64,000 nt of DNA from CAWIJK01 sp963836375 (GTDB taxonomy: Bacteria > Actinomycetota > Acidimicrobiia > Acidimicrobiales > RAAP-2). A program made the position numbers and the translations under genes. The notes under the pieces were generated by a model. The model worked only from the letters and a program-made list of their open reading frames with translations, made no database searches and was not told the origin of the DNA. Position 1 is the stretch's first letter. The number at the start of each line of letters is the position of its first letter. Where the stretch lies: positions 62,001 to 126,000 of the forward strand of contig CAWIJK010000001.1 of the NCBI GenBank assembly GCA_963836375.1, given 5' to 3'. This document shows positions 8,683 through 17,633 of the stretch, piece after piece.

Positions 8683-9234
8683 TCAGGTCCTGAGACCGGC
8701 CCTCGGCCGGAGGGCGGGCTCGATGGCCCGTCGCAGGGGGTTCTCCTGGTCGCGGCGCGAAAGGACGGGTTCGGTCAGGCCCCAGTCCGCCCCGACGTCG
8801 GGGTCGTCCCAGGCCAGGCCCAGCTCGTCGGCCGGGTTGTAGTACCCGTCGACCAGGTACCACAGCAACAGGTCGCTGTGGGACGCGAACCCGTGGGCCA
8901 CGCCGGGGGGGATGAACAGGCCGCGGTCCTCGTCCCCGTCGAGGTCGAGCTGCAGGGTGGCGCCGTCGGTGGGCGAACCCACCCTGAGGTCGTGGAGCAC
9001 GACCCGGGCCCGGCCCCGCAGCACGTACCAGTAGTCGGCCTGATGCAGGTGGTAGTGGAGCCCGACGATGGCCCCGGCCTGCTTCTCGGACCGGTTGCCC
9101 TGCACCATCTCGCGACCCAGGGGGAACCACTGACGGCGGTAGGTCTCGACGAAGCGGCCTCGTTCGTCGCCGTGCGGGTCGGGCTCGACCACCACGACGT
9201 CGGCGATCCGGTCGGAGAAGATGATGGAGGGCAT
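8683..9234 (-). CDS. RmlC-family (dTDP-sugar 3,5-epimerase-like) cupin
   Basis: A 183-aa cupin of the dTDP-4-dehydrorhamnose 3,5-epimerase family. HGDERGRFVETYRR at about residues 21-34 matches the DERGFF motif, GLHYHLHQADYWYV carries the active-site His, and FIPPGVAHGF and LAWDDPDVGADWGL match the C-terminal motifs. The usual Gln-x-Lys after the active-site His is replaced by HLHQAD, so the substrate may differ from dTDP-4-keto-rhamnose. No other dTDP-rhamnose genes are adjacent. Family membership is firm; the exact reaction is not. Confidence 0.82.
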   Translation of the reverse strand: MPSIIFSDRIADVVVVEPDPHGDERGRFVETYRRQWFPLGREMVQGNRSEKQAGAIVGLHYHLHQADYWYVLRGRARVVLHDLRVGSPTDGATLQLDLDGDEDRGLFIPPGVAHGFASHSDLLLWYLVDGYYNPADELGLAWDDPDVGADWGLTEPVLSRRDQENPLRRAIEPALRPRAGLRT

Positions 9235-9294
9235 GGCGCCAGAGGGTAACAGCGGAGGGTGCCGGGACCACCCGGATCGGTCGGCGGGGGCTCC

Positions 9295-9813
9295 TCAGGC
9301 CCGGAACGAGCCGAAGCCGCCCCGGTAGAAGAGGAGGGGCCGGCCTTCGCCGATCCCGATGTCGACGACCCGGCCGGTGACCAGTTCGTGGTCGCCAGCG
9401 TCGTGGATGATCCCGAGCTCGCACTCGACCCAGGCCAGAGAACCCTCCAGCACCGGGGTCCCCATGACCCCGGGGTGCCAACCAACCCCGCGGAACTTGT
9501 CCCCTCCCGAGACGGCGAACGACCGGCAGAGGGCCTCTTGGTGCTCACCGAGGATGTTCACGCAAAAGGCGCCGGCCTTGGCGATCCGGGGCCAGCTGGT
9601 GGACGACTTGGCCGGGGCCAGCGCCACCATCGGAGGATCGAGCGACAGCGCGGTGAAGGCCTGGCAGGTGAAGCCGACCGGCTGACCCTCCTCCAGGGCA
9701 GTCACCACGGTCACCCCGGTGGCGAAGTGCCCGAGCGCCTCCCGGAAGTGCGCCTCGTCGATGTCGGTCGCGCCCGTGCGGCGCAGATCCGAGGCGTCGT
9801 CGGAGATGCTCAC
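9295..9813 (-). CDS. Flavin reductase-like, FMN-binding split-barrel protein
   Basis: A 172-aa protein of the flavin reductase family, which supplies reduced flavin to two-component monooxygenases. Signature segments are HFATGVTVVTAL near residues 29-40, GFTCQAFTALSLDPPMVALAPAKSSTSWPRI (flavin-binding and NAD(P)H region), FCVNILGEHQ and FRGVGWHPG. Its ATG is at 9813. It lies 22 nt from the metallo-hydrolase gene on the same strand and may be co-transcribed with it. A partner monooxygenase is not visible nearby. Confidence 0.88.
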   Translation of the reverse strand: MSISDDASDLRRTGATDIDEAHFREALGHFATGVTVVTALEEGQPVGFTCQAFTALSLDPPMVALAPAKSSTSWPRIAKAGAFCVNILGEHQEALCRSFAVSGGDKFRGVGWHPGVMGTPVLEGSLAWVECELGIIHDAGDHELVTGRVVDIGIGEGRPLLFYRGGFGSFRA

Positions 9814-9835
9814 CGGCTGAGGGGCGCCGGTGGTT

Positions 9836-10693
9836 TCACGCCCGCCCGAGTTCGATCGTCGCGCCCTCCTGGGCGGCCGAGACGTCCCCGAGGCGGCGGG
9901 CGTCCTCGAGCCGCCGGGCCCGGTTCACCAGCTTCTCGATGTCACGATCAGCGTGCGCCGGATCATGGTGGAACAGGACCAGGCGCTTTACCCCGGCCTG
10001 GGCCGCCACCCGGACCGCGTAGGCGTAGGTGGAGTGGCCCCAGTCCGACTTCTCCATGAACTCGTCGTCGGTGTACTGGGCGTCGTGGATCAAGACGTCG
10101 GCCCCCTCGCAGAGCTCGAGCGCACCCTGGGTGACCGTGCGTCGGTCCAGAGGGGCCTGGTGGTCGGGCAGGTAGGCCAAGGACTTGCCGTCGGCCTCGA
10201 TCCGGAAGCCCAGGGTATTGCCGGTGTGGGCCACGAATCGGGAACGCACCTTGGCCGAGCCGATCGCGAAGTCTTCGTCGACGGTGTCGACGAAGCAGAT
10301 CTCTCCTCGGAACTCGGTCATCTGGACGGGGAAGAACGGAGGCTGTACCGCGTTGTGGAGGGCGTCTTTGAGTGTCCCCTCCTGCTGCTGGTGCGGGCCG
10401 TGGATGGTGAGCACCGCTCCGGGGTCGAAGAGCGGACCGAAGAACGGCAGGCCCAAGATGTGGTCGAAGTGCAGGTGCGTGAGCAGGGCGGTCGCCCGCA
10501 GCGGCCGGCCGTCGGCCCGCAGCGAGGGCTGCAGGGCATCGCCCAGGGCCCGCAGCCCGGTGCCCAGGTCGAGGATCAGGGGCTGGTCCCCGTCCACCTG
10601 GACCAAGATGCACGAGGTGTTCCCCCCGAACCGCCGGTACTGCTCACCCGAGCACGGGCACGATCCGCGCACCCCGAAGAAGCTGACCTCCAC
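9836..10693 (-). CDS. MBL-fold metallo-hydrolase
   Basis: A 285-aa metallo-beta-lactamase-fold hydrolase. The metal motif THLHFDH is at about residues 72-78, with downstream FVAHTGNTLGFRI and Asp-bearing LIHDAQYTDDEF, and a terminal histidine in LFHHDPAH. It opens with MEVSFFGVRGSCPCSG, the type found in phosphodiesterase-like or RNase Z-related PhnP/CpdA-like hydrolases and in cyclic-nucleotide phosphodiesterases. The substrate cannot be told from sequence. The ATG at 10693 lies 44 bp from the divergent alpha/beta-hydrolase start. Confidence 0.85.
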   Translation of the reverse strand: MEVSFFGVRGSCPCSGEQYRRFGGNTSCILVQVDGDQPLILDLGTGLRALGDALQPSLRADGRPLRATALLTHLHFDHILGLPFFGPLFDPGAVLTIHGPHQQQEGTLKDALHNAVQPPFFPVQMTEFRGEICFVDTVDEDFAIGSAKVRSRFVAHTGNTLGFRIEADGKSLAYLPDHQAPLDRRTVTQGALELCEGADVLIHDAQYTDDEFMEKSDWGHSTYAYAVRVAAQAGVKRLVLFHHDPAHADRDIEKLVNRARRLEDARRLGDVSAAQEGATIELGRA

Positions 10694-10737
10694 CTCTTGA
10701 GGTTACCGCCCCGTCGCCAGGACTACCGTGGCGGGCC

Positions 10738-11607
10738 ATGGACATGCGAGCGGTCACGGCGAACGGCGTCGAGTTCTCCTGCCTGGAGGCCGGGCCGCCG
10801 GGCGGCCCCCTGGCCCTGTGCCTGCACGGCTTTCCCGACACCGCCCACACCTGGCGGCACCTGCTGCCCGAGCTCGCCGACGCCGGTTACCGTGCGGTGG
10901 CCCCGTTCATGCGGGCCTACGCGCCGACCGACATCCCGGCCGACGGCCGCTACCAGACCGGTGCCCTGTCCGAGGACGCCAACCGGCTCCACGAGGCACT
11001 GGGCGGGACCGAAGAGGCGGTGCTGATCGGCCACGACTGGGGGGCCCTGGCCGCCTACGGCGCCGTGGCCCACGAGCCCGAGCGGTGGCGCAAGCTCGTG
11101 ACCGCGGCGGTGCCGCCCCCGGCGGCGGCGGCCGAACGGTTCTTCGGGTACGACCAGCTCCGGCGCAGCTGGTACACGTTCTTCTTCCAATCGCCCCTGG
11201 CCGAGCTGGCCCTTCCCCTGGACGACTACGCCTTCATCGACCGGCTCTGGTCCGACTGGTCACCGGGCTACGACGCCACCTCGGACCTGGCCCGGGTGAA
11301 GGAGTCCATCGGCACCCCTGAGCGGATCACGGCGGCCATCGGCTACTACCGGGCCCTCTACGACGCCGGGCGCCACGACCCGGCCCTGGGCGAGGTGCAG
11401 GCGGCCGGCCTGGGGGTCCCGCCCCGACCCACCCTCTATCTGCACGGGGCGGCCGACGGGTGCTTCGGCGTCGACGCCATCGGCGACGTGGCCGGCTTCT
11501 TGGCCGAGGGCTCCGAGGTGGCGGTGCTCGAGGGGGTCGGCCACTTCTTGCACCTCGAAGAGCCCGCCGGGTTCAACCGGCGGGTCGGCGCGTTCGTGGC
11601 CGGCTGA
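10738..11607 (+). CDS. Alpha/beta hydrolase, epoxide-hydrolase-like
   Basis: A 289-aa alpha/beta hydrolase. The oxyanion motif LHGFPDTAHTW (about residues 34-44) and the nucleophile elbow GHDWGALAAYG (about 101-111) have Asp in place of Ser, which marks epoxide hydrolases and haloalkane dehalogenases. The C-terminal GVGHFLHLEEP supplies the catalytic His. ATG 10738 begins MDMRAVTANGVEF. Its 3' end overlaps the convergent mutY 3' end by 35 nt. Confidence 0.85.
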   Translation: MDMRAVTANGVEFSCLEAGPPGGPLALCLHGFPDTAHTWRHLLPELADAGYRAVAPFMRAYAPTDIPADGRYQTGALSEDANRLHEALGGTEEAVLIGHDWGALAAYGAVAHEPERWRKLVTAAVPPPAAAAERFFGYDQLRRSWYTFFFQSPLAELALPLDDYAFIDRLWSDWSPGYDATSDLARVKESIGTPERITAAIGYYRALYDAGRHDPALGEVQAAGLGVPPRPTLYLHGAADGCFGVDAIGDVAGFLAEGSEVAVLEGVGHFLHLEEPAGFNRRVGAFVAG

Positions 11608-12580
11608 GCGGGCCGGGGTCGTCGCCCGAGTAGCCGAGCACCAGGTCGCCGTCGACCCAGGCGGCAATGCCCTCGCTCACCAGGGCCCCGGCCGCCCGGC
11701 GGGCCCGATCGGGGTCGCTCACCCAGCCGGCGGCCCGGGCCAGGTCGTCGGGTCCGAGCGGCCCGGCCCGCAGCGCGGCCACCAGCCGGCCCCGGCCCTG
11801 ACGGTCCGAGCCCTCGAAGCGGCCCTGGGGGCGACCGGTTAGCGCCGTGGCGGCGGCCGGGTCCGGCCCAGGCCGCCCGGCGCGGGCCCACCGGCAGCTC
11901 CGGCGCAGCGGGCACCCCCCGCACTCGGGGCCCCGCGCCGTGCAATGGCGGGCCCCAAGGTCGAACAGGGCCTGGTTGAAGGCCCATGACCTCTGGGGGG
12001 GCACCAGGGCGTCGGCCAGGGCTTGGGCCCCCCCGGCACTCAGGGGGTGCCCGGCCACGGCCCGGGCCAGCAGGCGGGCCACGTTGGTGTCGACGACCCC
12101 GGTGTCGGCCTCGAAGGCGAACGCCAGGACGGCCCGGGCGGTGTAGGCCCCCACCCCGGGGAGTGACCGCAGCGAGGTCAGGTCGCACGGGACCCGCCCC
12201 CCGTGCTCTTCGACCACCCGCGCTGCCGCCCGCCAGAGATTGACCGCCCGCCGGTTGTAGCCCAGGCCGGCCCAGGCCCGGACCACCTCGGCCGGACCGG
12301 CGGCGGCGCAGGTGGCGGGGTCACAGAAGCGCTCCATGAACCGCCCGTAGGGGGCCACCACCCGGAACGCCTGGGTCTGCTGGAGCATCACCTCGCTCAC
12401 CAGCACCGCCCAGGGGTCACGGGTGTGGCGCCAGGGCAGGTCACGGCGGTTCCGCTCGCCCCAGGTCAGGACGGAGCGGCGCAGGGCGCCGAGGCGGGCG
12501 CCGCTCGGCGGTGCCGGGCTCAGTCCCAGACGTCGTCGCCGTAGGGGCGTTGACGGGGCGGGGCCGCCGCCTGCTTCCAC
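11573..12580 (-). CDS. mutY: A/G-specific adenine glycosylase MutY
   Basis: A base-excision repair glycosylase that removes adenine opposite 8-oxoguanine. Recognisable parts are NRRDLPWR, EVMLQQTQ with the catalytic Glu, the helix-hairpin-helix LPGVGAYTARAV, the catalytic Asp in VVDTNVARL, and the [4Fe-4S] motif C-x6-C-x2-C-x5-C in HCTARGPECGGCPLRRSC. The C-terminal NUDIX-like domain of E. coli MutY is absent and replaced by about 80 residues of short helical domain. The start is unclear: between the maoC stop and the first conserved residues there is no ATG, GTG or TTG. I used GTG 12580, inside maoC; CTG 12523 or 12529 are the alternatives. Confidence 0.9.
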   Translation of the reverse strand: MEAGGGPAPSTPLRRRRLGLSPAPPSGARLGALRRSVLTWGERNRRDLPWRHTRDPWAVLVSEVMLQQTQAFRVVAPYGRFMERFCDPATCAAAGPAEVVRAWAGLGYNRRAVNLWRAAARVVEEHGGRVPCDLTSLRSLPGVGAYTARAVLAFAFEADTGVVDTNVARLLARAVAGHPLSAGGAQALADALVPPQRSWAFNQALFDLGARHCTARGPECGGCPLRRSCRWARAGRPGPDPAAATALTGRPQGRFEGSDRQGRGRLVAALRAGPLGPDDLARAAGWVSDPDRARRAAGALVSEGIAAWVDGDLVLGYSGDDPGPLSRPRTRRPAG

Positions 12581-13032
12581 ACCATGACCTTGCGCCGGAA
12601 GAAGCAGACCTCCTCGCCGCGCTGGTTGAAGGCCTTGGTCTCGACGGTCACGATCCCGCGGTCGTCCTTGGACTTCGACTCGGTCTTGTCGATCACCTTG
12701 GTCTCGGCGTAGACGGTGTCGCCGTGGAAGGTGGGCGAACGGTGGACGAGCGACTCGACCTCGAGGTTGGCGATGCACGACCCGCTGACGTCGGGCACGC
12801 TCAGACCGAGGGCCAACGAGTAGACGAGGTTGCCCACCACGACGTTCCTTCCCTGCACCGTCTCGTGCTCGGCGAACCAGGCATTGGTGTGCAACGGGTG
12901 ATGGTTCATCGTGAGCATGCAGAACAGGTGGTCGTCGGCCTCGGTGATGGTCTTGCCCGGCCAGTGCCGGTAGACGTCACCGACGGTGAAATCCTCGAAG
13001 TAGCGCCCGAACGGCCGCTCGTAGGTGGTCAT
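12520..13032 (-). CDS. MaoC-family hot-dog dehydratase
   Basis: A 170-aa hot-dog-fold hydratase/dehydratase of the MaoC family, acting on acyl-CoA or similar thioesters. It begins YFEDFTVGDVYRHWPGKTITEADDHLF, the typical MaoC opening with the active-site Asp/His helix, and continues MNHHPLHTNAWFAE. The ATG at 13032 overlaps the stop of the upstream membrane-protein gene as ATGA, so translation is probably coupled. It belongs to a minus-strand operon running from 15594 to mutY. The substrate is unknown. Confidence 0.85.
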   Translation of the reverse strand: MTTYERPFGRYFEDFTVGDVYRHWPGKTITEADDHLFCMLTMNHHPLHTNAWFAEHETVQGRNVVVGNLVYSLALGLSVPDVSGSCIANLEVESLVHRSPTFHGDTVYAETKVIDKTESKSKDDRGIVTVETKAFNQRGEEVCFFRRKVMVWKQAAAPPRQRPYGDDVWD

Positions 13033-14666
13033 GGCTGGTGGTGTAGTACGGCGGTGCGCTCCCCGTCCAACGCGGGTTCCCGCTCCCCCGTCGGCGTCGG
13101 TCCGGGCCCCCCGCCGTTGGTCGCCACCACCTCGGCCGCCTCCGGGGGCGAGCCGCCGGCGGCGGTGAGCCGCTCGGTCGGGCGTCCCGCCGCCGCCCGG
13201 GCCGGTGCCGCGCCCTGGGCCGTGCCCACGATGGCCCAGGTCCCGATGATCCACCACCCGCACAGGGCAGGGAACTCGGTCGTGCGGTGCACCGAGGTGG
13301 CCAACCAGAAGGTCACGTTCCCGCCCCCAGTGACATAGACGCCGCCTACCAGCACGAGGCCGGCGGCCAGGGCCGCCCAGGCCCAGGCGTCGTGGCCGAC
13401 ACCGACGGACCGGCGGGCCTGGCGCAGGACGAAGGCGGCGACAACGGCGAGCGGGACGGCCACCGCCAGGACACCGAGGTGCGGCGCCATGGCGTCGAAG
13501 GTGAGGCGGGCGCGCGACCAGTCGTCACCTTGGCGGGCCCCGGGGACCGCCACGTTGCCGGCCGCCCCGAGCACCACCATGAGGACGGGCCAGACGCCGA
13601 GCGCGCACAGGGCGCACAGTCCCGCCACGACCGGTCTCCAGGGGATCTCGCCCGGCCGAGCCAGGTGGGCGGAGCGGGAGGCCCGGGCGACGATGAGCAC
13701 CACGATCACCATCGCGGTGGCGATGCCCTCGTTCTTGGTCAGGCCGGCCACGGCCAGGAGCACGGCGGCCGCGGCCAGGTCGGGGCCCTGCCCGGGCAAC
13801 ACCAGCCCGAAGGCCACCGCACCGGCGGCCGAGACGGCCCAGAGCAGATCGGCGTAGCCGTCGGTGGCGAAGGGGCCGGCGACGCCGAAGGCCACCAGGA
13901 CCAGCAGGGCGGCGACGAGGATCCCGGCGACCGCCGGCGCCTCGAGGCGGCCCCTTCCGGGCTCGGTGCCGCGGCGGGCGTGATGGGCCGCCACCGCCCG
14001 CCCGCAGCGTCGGCCGACCTCGACCGCCGCCCACGCTGCGGCCATCACGGCGCAGGCGTTCAGCAGGGCGATGACGACGACGCCGAGTTCGTCGGAGTGG
14101 TTGCCCGTGACGAGCCACGATACGGCGACGGCGCCGCCGATGAGCGGCGGATAGGAGGCGTGGGCGAAGGGGAGAACGGGATTGCGCAGGGCAGCGAGGG
14201 CAACGTTGTGGCCGGCGGCGAACCAGCGCCCGTGGAGCAGCCAGATCGAGCGGGCGTCGAAGCCCACCGACGGGGCCCGCAGGGCGACCAGGGACACCGC
14301 GGCGGCCGCCGTCACCGCCAGGGCGCCGAGCCCGGGGACGAGCCGGTCCAGCCGTCCGGGGGTCGCCGACAACCCGTCGTCGCCCGCGGTGTCGGCGGCC
14401 GTCGGGGTCCAGCGCGCCGTCGGCGACCGGCGGCCGCTCACGACCAGGACCCCCGCACCGGCCAGAACCCCGAGCACCACGAACCACACCAGGGTCGGAC
14501 CACCCAGGACCAGGCAGGCCGTGGCGGCCAGCGCGGCCAGCACCGCCCCGACCAGTGGGGCCAGGACGACGCTGAGGGGACGCAGCCCGACGAAGGCCAG
14601 AACCGGGAGTGCCCCGGCCAGAGCCAGGACGACCAGGGCCAGCACGGCGGCCGGGGCGGTGCTCAC
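13029..14666 (-). CDS. Polytopic membrane protein, possibly GT-C glycosyltransferase-like
   Basis: A 545-aa integral membrane protein with around a dozen hydrophobic segments, starting with MSTAPAAVLALVVLALAGALPVLAF. A loop after the third or fourth segment reads GFDARSIWLLHGRWFAAG, followed by FAHASYPPLIGGAVAVSWLV. An acidic residue in the first large loop and a YPP motif are features of GT-C-fold lipid-linked sugar transferases, but I cannot assign a family with confidence. It overlaps the downstream maoC and the upstream 167-aa gene by 4 nt each (ATGA), so the three form a coupled operon. Confidence 0.8.
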   Translation of the reverse strand: MSTAPAAVLALVVLALAGALPVLAFVGLRPLSVVLAPLVGAVLAALAATACLVLGGPTLVWFVVLGVLAGAGVLVVSGRRSPTARWTPTAADTAGDDGLSATPGRLDRLVPGLGALAVTAAAAVSLVALRAPSVGFDARSIWLLHGRWFAAGHNVALAALRNPVLPFAHASYPPLIGGAVAVSWLVTGNHSDELGVVVIALLNACAVMAAAWAAVEVGRRCGRAVAAHHARRGTEPGRGRLEAPAVAGILVAALLVLVAFGVAGPFATDGYADLLWAVSAAGAVAFGLVLPGQGPDLAAAAVLLAVAGLTKNEGIATAMVIVVLIVARASRSAHLARPGEIPWRPVVAGLCALCALGVWPVLMVVLGAAGNVAVPGARQGDDWSRARLTFDAMAPHLGVLAVAVPLAVVAAFVLRQARRSVGVGHDAWAWAALAAGLVLVGGVYVTGGGNVTFWLATSVHRTTEFPALCGWWIIGTWAIVGTAQGAAPARAAAGRPTERLTAAGGSPPEAAEVVATNGGGPGPTPTGEREPALDGERTAVLHHQP

Positions 14667-15166
14667 AGCGGCGTCGCCGGCGGCGCCTCGTGGCCGGCGA
14701 GCGTTCCTCCGGTCCCGTGGCGCGAGGTGCCGTCGGGGTACCGGGCGACGACCACCGAGCCGAGGCAGGTGCCCCGCCCGTTGCTCGAGACGAGGCTCAG
14801 CAGGGCCGTCGATCGGCCTGGGTCGGTCGTCAGGACGTCACGGGGGGCCACGACCTTGGCCAGGGTGACCCACGCGCCCGGCTCCGCTGTCGACACGTCG
14901 ACCACCTGGTCGGGTCGGACGAGGCTGTCGACCTGCTCACTTAGACACCGGTAATAGGCGTCGTCCAGGCGGGCCGAGGCAACCGACGACCCTCCGGCCC
15001 GGGCCGCGGTCACACGTAGCGAGTGGACGCCACCGACCACGAGGGTGAGGAGTCCGACGATGGCCAGCGCCAGGCCCACGAGCCGCAGGCCCAACGACCG
15101 GTCCAGGCGGAGCGTGGCCTGGGTTCCCGGTGCCCCGGTCCGGTCGGGGCCCGGACCGGCGGTCAC
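14663..15166 (-). CDS. Single-pass membrane protein, unknown function
   Basis: A 167-aa protein with a short charged N-terminus, one hydrophobic segment at about residues 28-46 (GLRLVGLALAIVGLLTLVVGG) and an extracytoplasmic domain with two cysteines (YYRCLSEQV and GTCLGSVV). No family is recognised. It overlaps its neighbours on both sides by 4 nt (ATGA) and probably works with the polytopic membrane protein encoded next. Confidence 0.75.
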   Translation of the reverse strand: MTAGPGPDRTGAPGTQATLRLDRSLGLRLVGLALAIVGLLTLVVGGVHSLRVTAARAGGSSVASARLDDAYYRCLSEQVDSLVRPDQVVDVSTAEPGAWVTLAKVVAPRDVLTTDPGRSTALLSLVSSNGRGTCLGSVVVARYPDGTSRHGTGGTLAGHEAPPATPL

Positions 15167-15594
15167 GGGGCGGGCGGGCGGGGTCGGGTCGTGAAGCTGA
15201 GCGATGCACCGGGCAGCGACTCACCGTCGATCATGAGCCGCCACACGAACCGGGTAGCCGGGGTGAGGGGGATCGGGCCCAGGTTCACCGCCAGGGCGAC
15301 GTCGATCGGTGAGCCCTCGGGGATCCCGGGAGGATGCGAGACGGAGAACTCGCCCCGCACCTCCACCGGCTGGGAACCCTCGGGGGTGTCGACGAGCACC
15401 GGGCGGCCGTCGGCGTCTTCTAAGAAGAGCTCCCAGTGGTGGGCGACCTCGGCCTCGTGCCAGTCCACGTCGATCTTGAGGGCGACGGCCGAGGGCACGG
15501 GGTCCGGGCCGGTCATCGACCAGCCGCCACCGAGGATGTAGAGCTTTCCGTCGGCCACCTGGGCGGCGTCGCACAGCAGCATGGTCACGTTCAC
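15163..15594 (-). CDS. DUF6941-like protein
   Basis: A 143-aa soluble protein starting MNVTMLLCDAAQVADGKLYILGGGWS, the opening I associate with the DUF6941 family common in actinobacteria. The rest looks beta-rich (VALKIDVDWHEAEVAHHWELFLED). Function is unknown. It is the first gene of the minus-strand operon that continues through two membrane-protein genes to maoC and mutY. Confidence 0.75.
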   Translation of the reverse strand: MNVTMLLCDAAQVADGKLYILGGGWSMTGPDPVPSAVALKIDVDWHEAEVAHHWELFLEDADGRPVLVDTPEGSQPVEVRGEFSVSHPPGIPEGSPIDVALAVNLGPIPLTPATRFVWRLMIDGESLPGASLSFTTRPRPPAP

Positions 15595-15644
15595 GGTGCC
15601 GAGGCTACCGGGGTCGGGCGGGGACCCGTGAAAGACTCGACGCC

Positions 15645-16958
15645 GTGGACTCGGCCCGGTTGGCGACCGCTCTCAGCATCCGGGCCTCGCGCCGTGCGCC
15701 GGCGCTCATCGCCCTGGCCGTGACCCTGGTGCTCGGTATGAACTACACGCTGTGGTGGCCCGAGGCCGTCCATCACGTGTCGGGCATCTGGGCCACCCCC
15801 TCTGACCAGTGGGGCACGTACCTGGCGTCGGTCAACCTGGTGCACCTGCACTTCACGCAGCTCTACACCGGTCGGAGCGGGTTGGAGACCTTTCCAGGGA
15901 TCCTCTTCTTGCTGGCCCCGATGACCGCGTTGGGCAGCGCCCTGCACCTCGAGCTCGGACCCAATCTGGCCGCCTTCGCCGAGCCGACCGGCTGGGTCCT
16001 CGCCGGGCCCTACGAGCTAATACTGGGATCGATCCCGATCTTCGCCTGCGACGCCATCGCCGAGCGTTGGGGGGTGCCGCGGGGCCGTCGCGTGGCACTG
16101 GCCCTGGTCGAGGCGGCGCTTCTCGCCAACGTGACGATCCGTTGGGGACACCCCGAGGACGCGGTGGCCCTCGGCCTGGTCCTCTATGCCGCGCTCGAGG
16201 CCGACCGGGGGCGATGGACGGCCACCGCCTGGCTCGTTGGCGTGGCCATCTGCGTGCAGCCCTTCGCCGTCGTCGCACTGGCCGCGCTGTTCGCCCGGCT
16301 CGACTGGCCCAGGCTCCGACGGCTGGTGGGTCCGGTCGTCGTCCCCTCGGCACTCGTCCTGGCCGGACCGCTCATCGCCAGCTGGCACACCACCGTGCAC
16401 ACGCTGGTCGACCAGCCGAACTATCCCGGTCTCAACCACCTGACCCCGTGGACTTCCCTCCTGCCCCGCCTGCCCGAGCGGTTCCTGGCCGTCCCCTCGG
16501 GGCCCGGGCGTCTCGCCGCGGTGGTCGTGGCCTCCGCCGTGGGCCTGGTCGTGTGCCGCTCCCACCACCGCCTCGAGACGGTGCTGGCGGTCATCGGGGT
16601 CGGCCTGCTCCTCCGACTGCTGGGTGAATCGGTGATGGACGGTTTCTACTCGTGGCCGGTTCTGGCCGTGGGGGTGCTCCTGGCGTCGCGCCGTGGCCGC
16701 CTGAGGTTGGCGGCCGCCGCCGCCGTCGGTGTGTTCGCCACCTGGTTCTCCGATGTCGACTGGCGGGGGGTCTGGCCGTGGTGGAGCATCCTGATGGTGA
16801 GCCTGCTCGTGACACTGGCGATCGGATGGCCCGAACGGGCGCGGACGGCCACGGCCCAGTCCCCCGCCGGACCCCGAGCGGCATCCGGGCCTGACGAACC
16901 CACCCTCGACGAGTCGACCGGGGGCCGGGGCCTCACGGTGGGGGCGAATGAGCGGTGA
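15645..16958 (+). CDS. Polytopic membrane protein with HPED motif, copy 1
   Basis: A 437-aa membrane protein with about ten hydrophobic segments, GTG start at 15645. It shares motifs with the products at 49865-51115 and 55576-56874: an early loop LHFTQLYTGRSGL and a central WGHPEDAVALGLVLYAALEADRGRW. The layout (large first loop, His-Pro-Glu-Asp after a transmembrane helix, TM-rich C-terminus) is reminiscent of GT-C or GT87-type transferases, but no defined activity can be assigned. The hydrophilic tail of about 40 residues is Pro/Ala/Thr-rich. It overlaps the methyltransferase gene by 11 nt. Confidence 0.85.
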   Translation: MDSARLATALSIRASRRAPALIALAVTLVLGMNYTLWWPEAVHHVSGIWATPSDQWGTYLASVNLVHLHFTQLYTGRSGLETFPGILFLLAPMTALGSALHLELGPNLAAFAEPTGWVLAGPYELILGSIPIFACDAIAERWGVPRGRRVALALVEAALLANVTIRWGHPEDAVALGLVLYAALEADRGRWTATAWLVGVAICVQPFAVVALAALFARLDWPRLRRLVGPVVVPSALVLAGPLIASWHTTVHTLVDQPNYPGLNHLTPWTSLLPRLPERFLAVPSGPGRLAAVVVASAVGLVVCRSHHRLETVLAVIGVGLLLRLLGESVMDGFYSWPVLAVGVLLASRRGRLRLAAAAAVGVFATWFSDVDWRGVWPWWSILMVSLLVTLAIGWPERARTATAQSPAGPRAASGPDEPTLDESTGGRGLTVGANER

Positions 16959-17622
16959 CGGCGGCCCGGTGAGCGAGCTCCGGGGCCTGCGCGACGACGT
17001 CTACCGACGTCCACTGGCCACCGCCCTGGACCGGCTCGGCATCGGCCCGGGCTGGCGCTGTGTCGACGTCGGGGCCGGAGGCGGAAACGTGTCGGTGGCC
17101 CTGGCCGAGGTGGTCGGGCGGACCGGACGGGTCTACGCCGTTGACAGCGACCCGTTGGCCCGCGACGAGGCGGCCCGGTCGGCGGCCGAGCACAGCCAGG
17201 TGCTGGCCATCACCCAGGCCGGCGAGGACCTGGTCCTGCCCGAGCCGGTCGATCTGGCCTTCTGCCGGTTCCTCCTCCTCCACGTCACGGATCCGACCGT
17301 GGTGGTCACTCGGATGGCCGCCGCGGTCCGGCCGGGTGGGTGGGTGGTGGCCCAAGAGCCGATCACCTCGGCCGGGAGGGTCGGTGGGGCCCCGCTGTCG
17401 ATGCCCGACGCACTCCACCCCGACGTCGGGGCGCTGCTCCCGCGCATCGTACGTGACGCCGGCCTCGAGATCGTCGACGCCTGGGCCGAGGCCCCGGCCG
17501 GCGTCGGCCCAGGCCCGGTCGGTGACTACCTGGCCAGCCTGACCGGGGTCGACCCGGGGGACGAGCCGGTCGTCCTGCCCCCGTTGGTCACCGTGTTGGG
17601 ACGCAAAAACAGCGGCGGCTAG
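16948..17622 (+). CDS. Class I SAM-dependent methyltransferase
   Basis: A 224-aa Rossmann-fold methyltransferase. Motif I is CVDVGAGGGNVSVALAEVVG (about residues 38-57), followed by VYAVDSDP as the acidic loop and LAFCRFLLLHVTDP as motif IV, then VRPGGWVVAQEP. The class resembles UbiE/methyltransf_11 small-molecule enzymes; the substrate is unknown. ATG 16948 overlaps the upstream membrane-protein gene by 11 nt, so the two are probably co-translated. Confidence 0.85.
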   Translation: MSGDGGPVSELRGLRDDVYRRPLATALDRLGIGPGWRCVDVGAGGGNVSVALAEVVGRTGRVYAVDSDPLARDEAARSAAEHSQVLAITQAGEDLVLPEPVDLAFCRFLLLHVTDPTVVVTRMAAAVRPGGWVVAQEPITSAGRVGGAPLSMPDALHPDVGALLPRIVRDAGLEIVDAWAEAPAGVGPGPVGDYLASLTGVDPGDEPVVLPPLVTVLGRKNSGG

Positions 17623-17633
17623 CCTCCGTTGCC

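Noticed and set aside
13287..14954. A 555-codon plus-strand frame
   Set aside because: It is antisense to a polytopic membrane protein, and the translation is Gly/Arg/His/Asp-rich with no domain.
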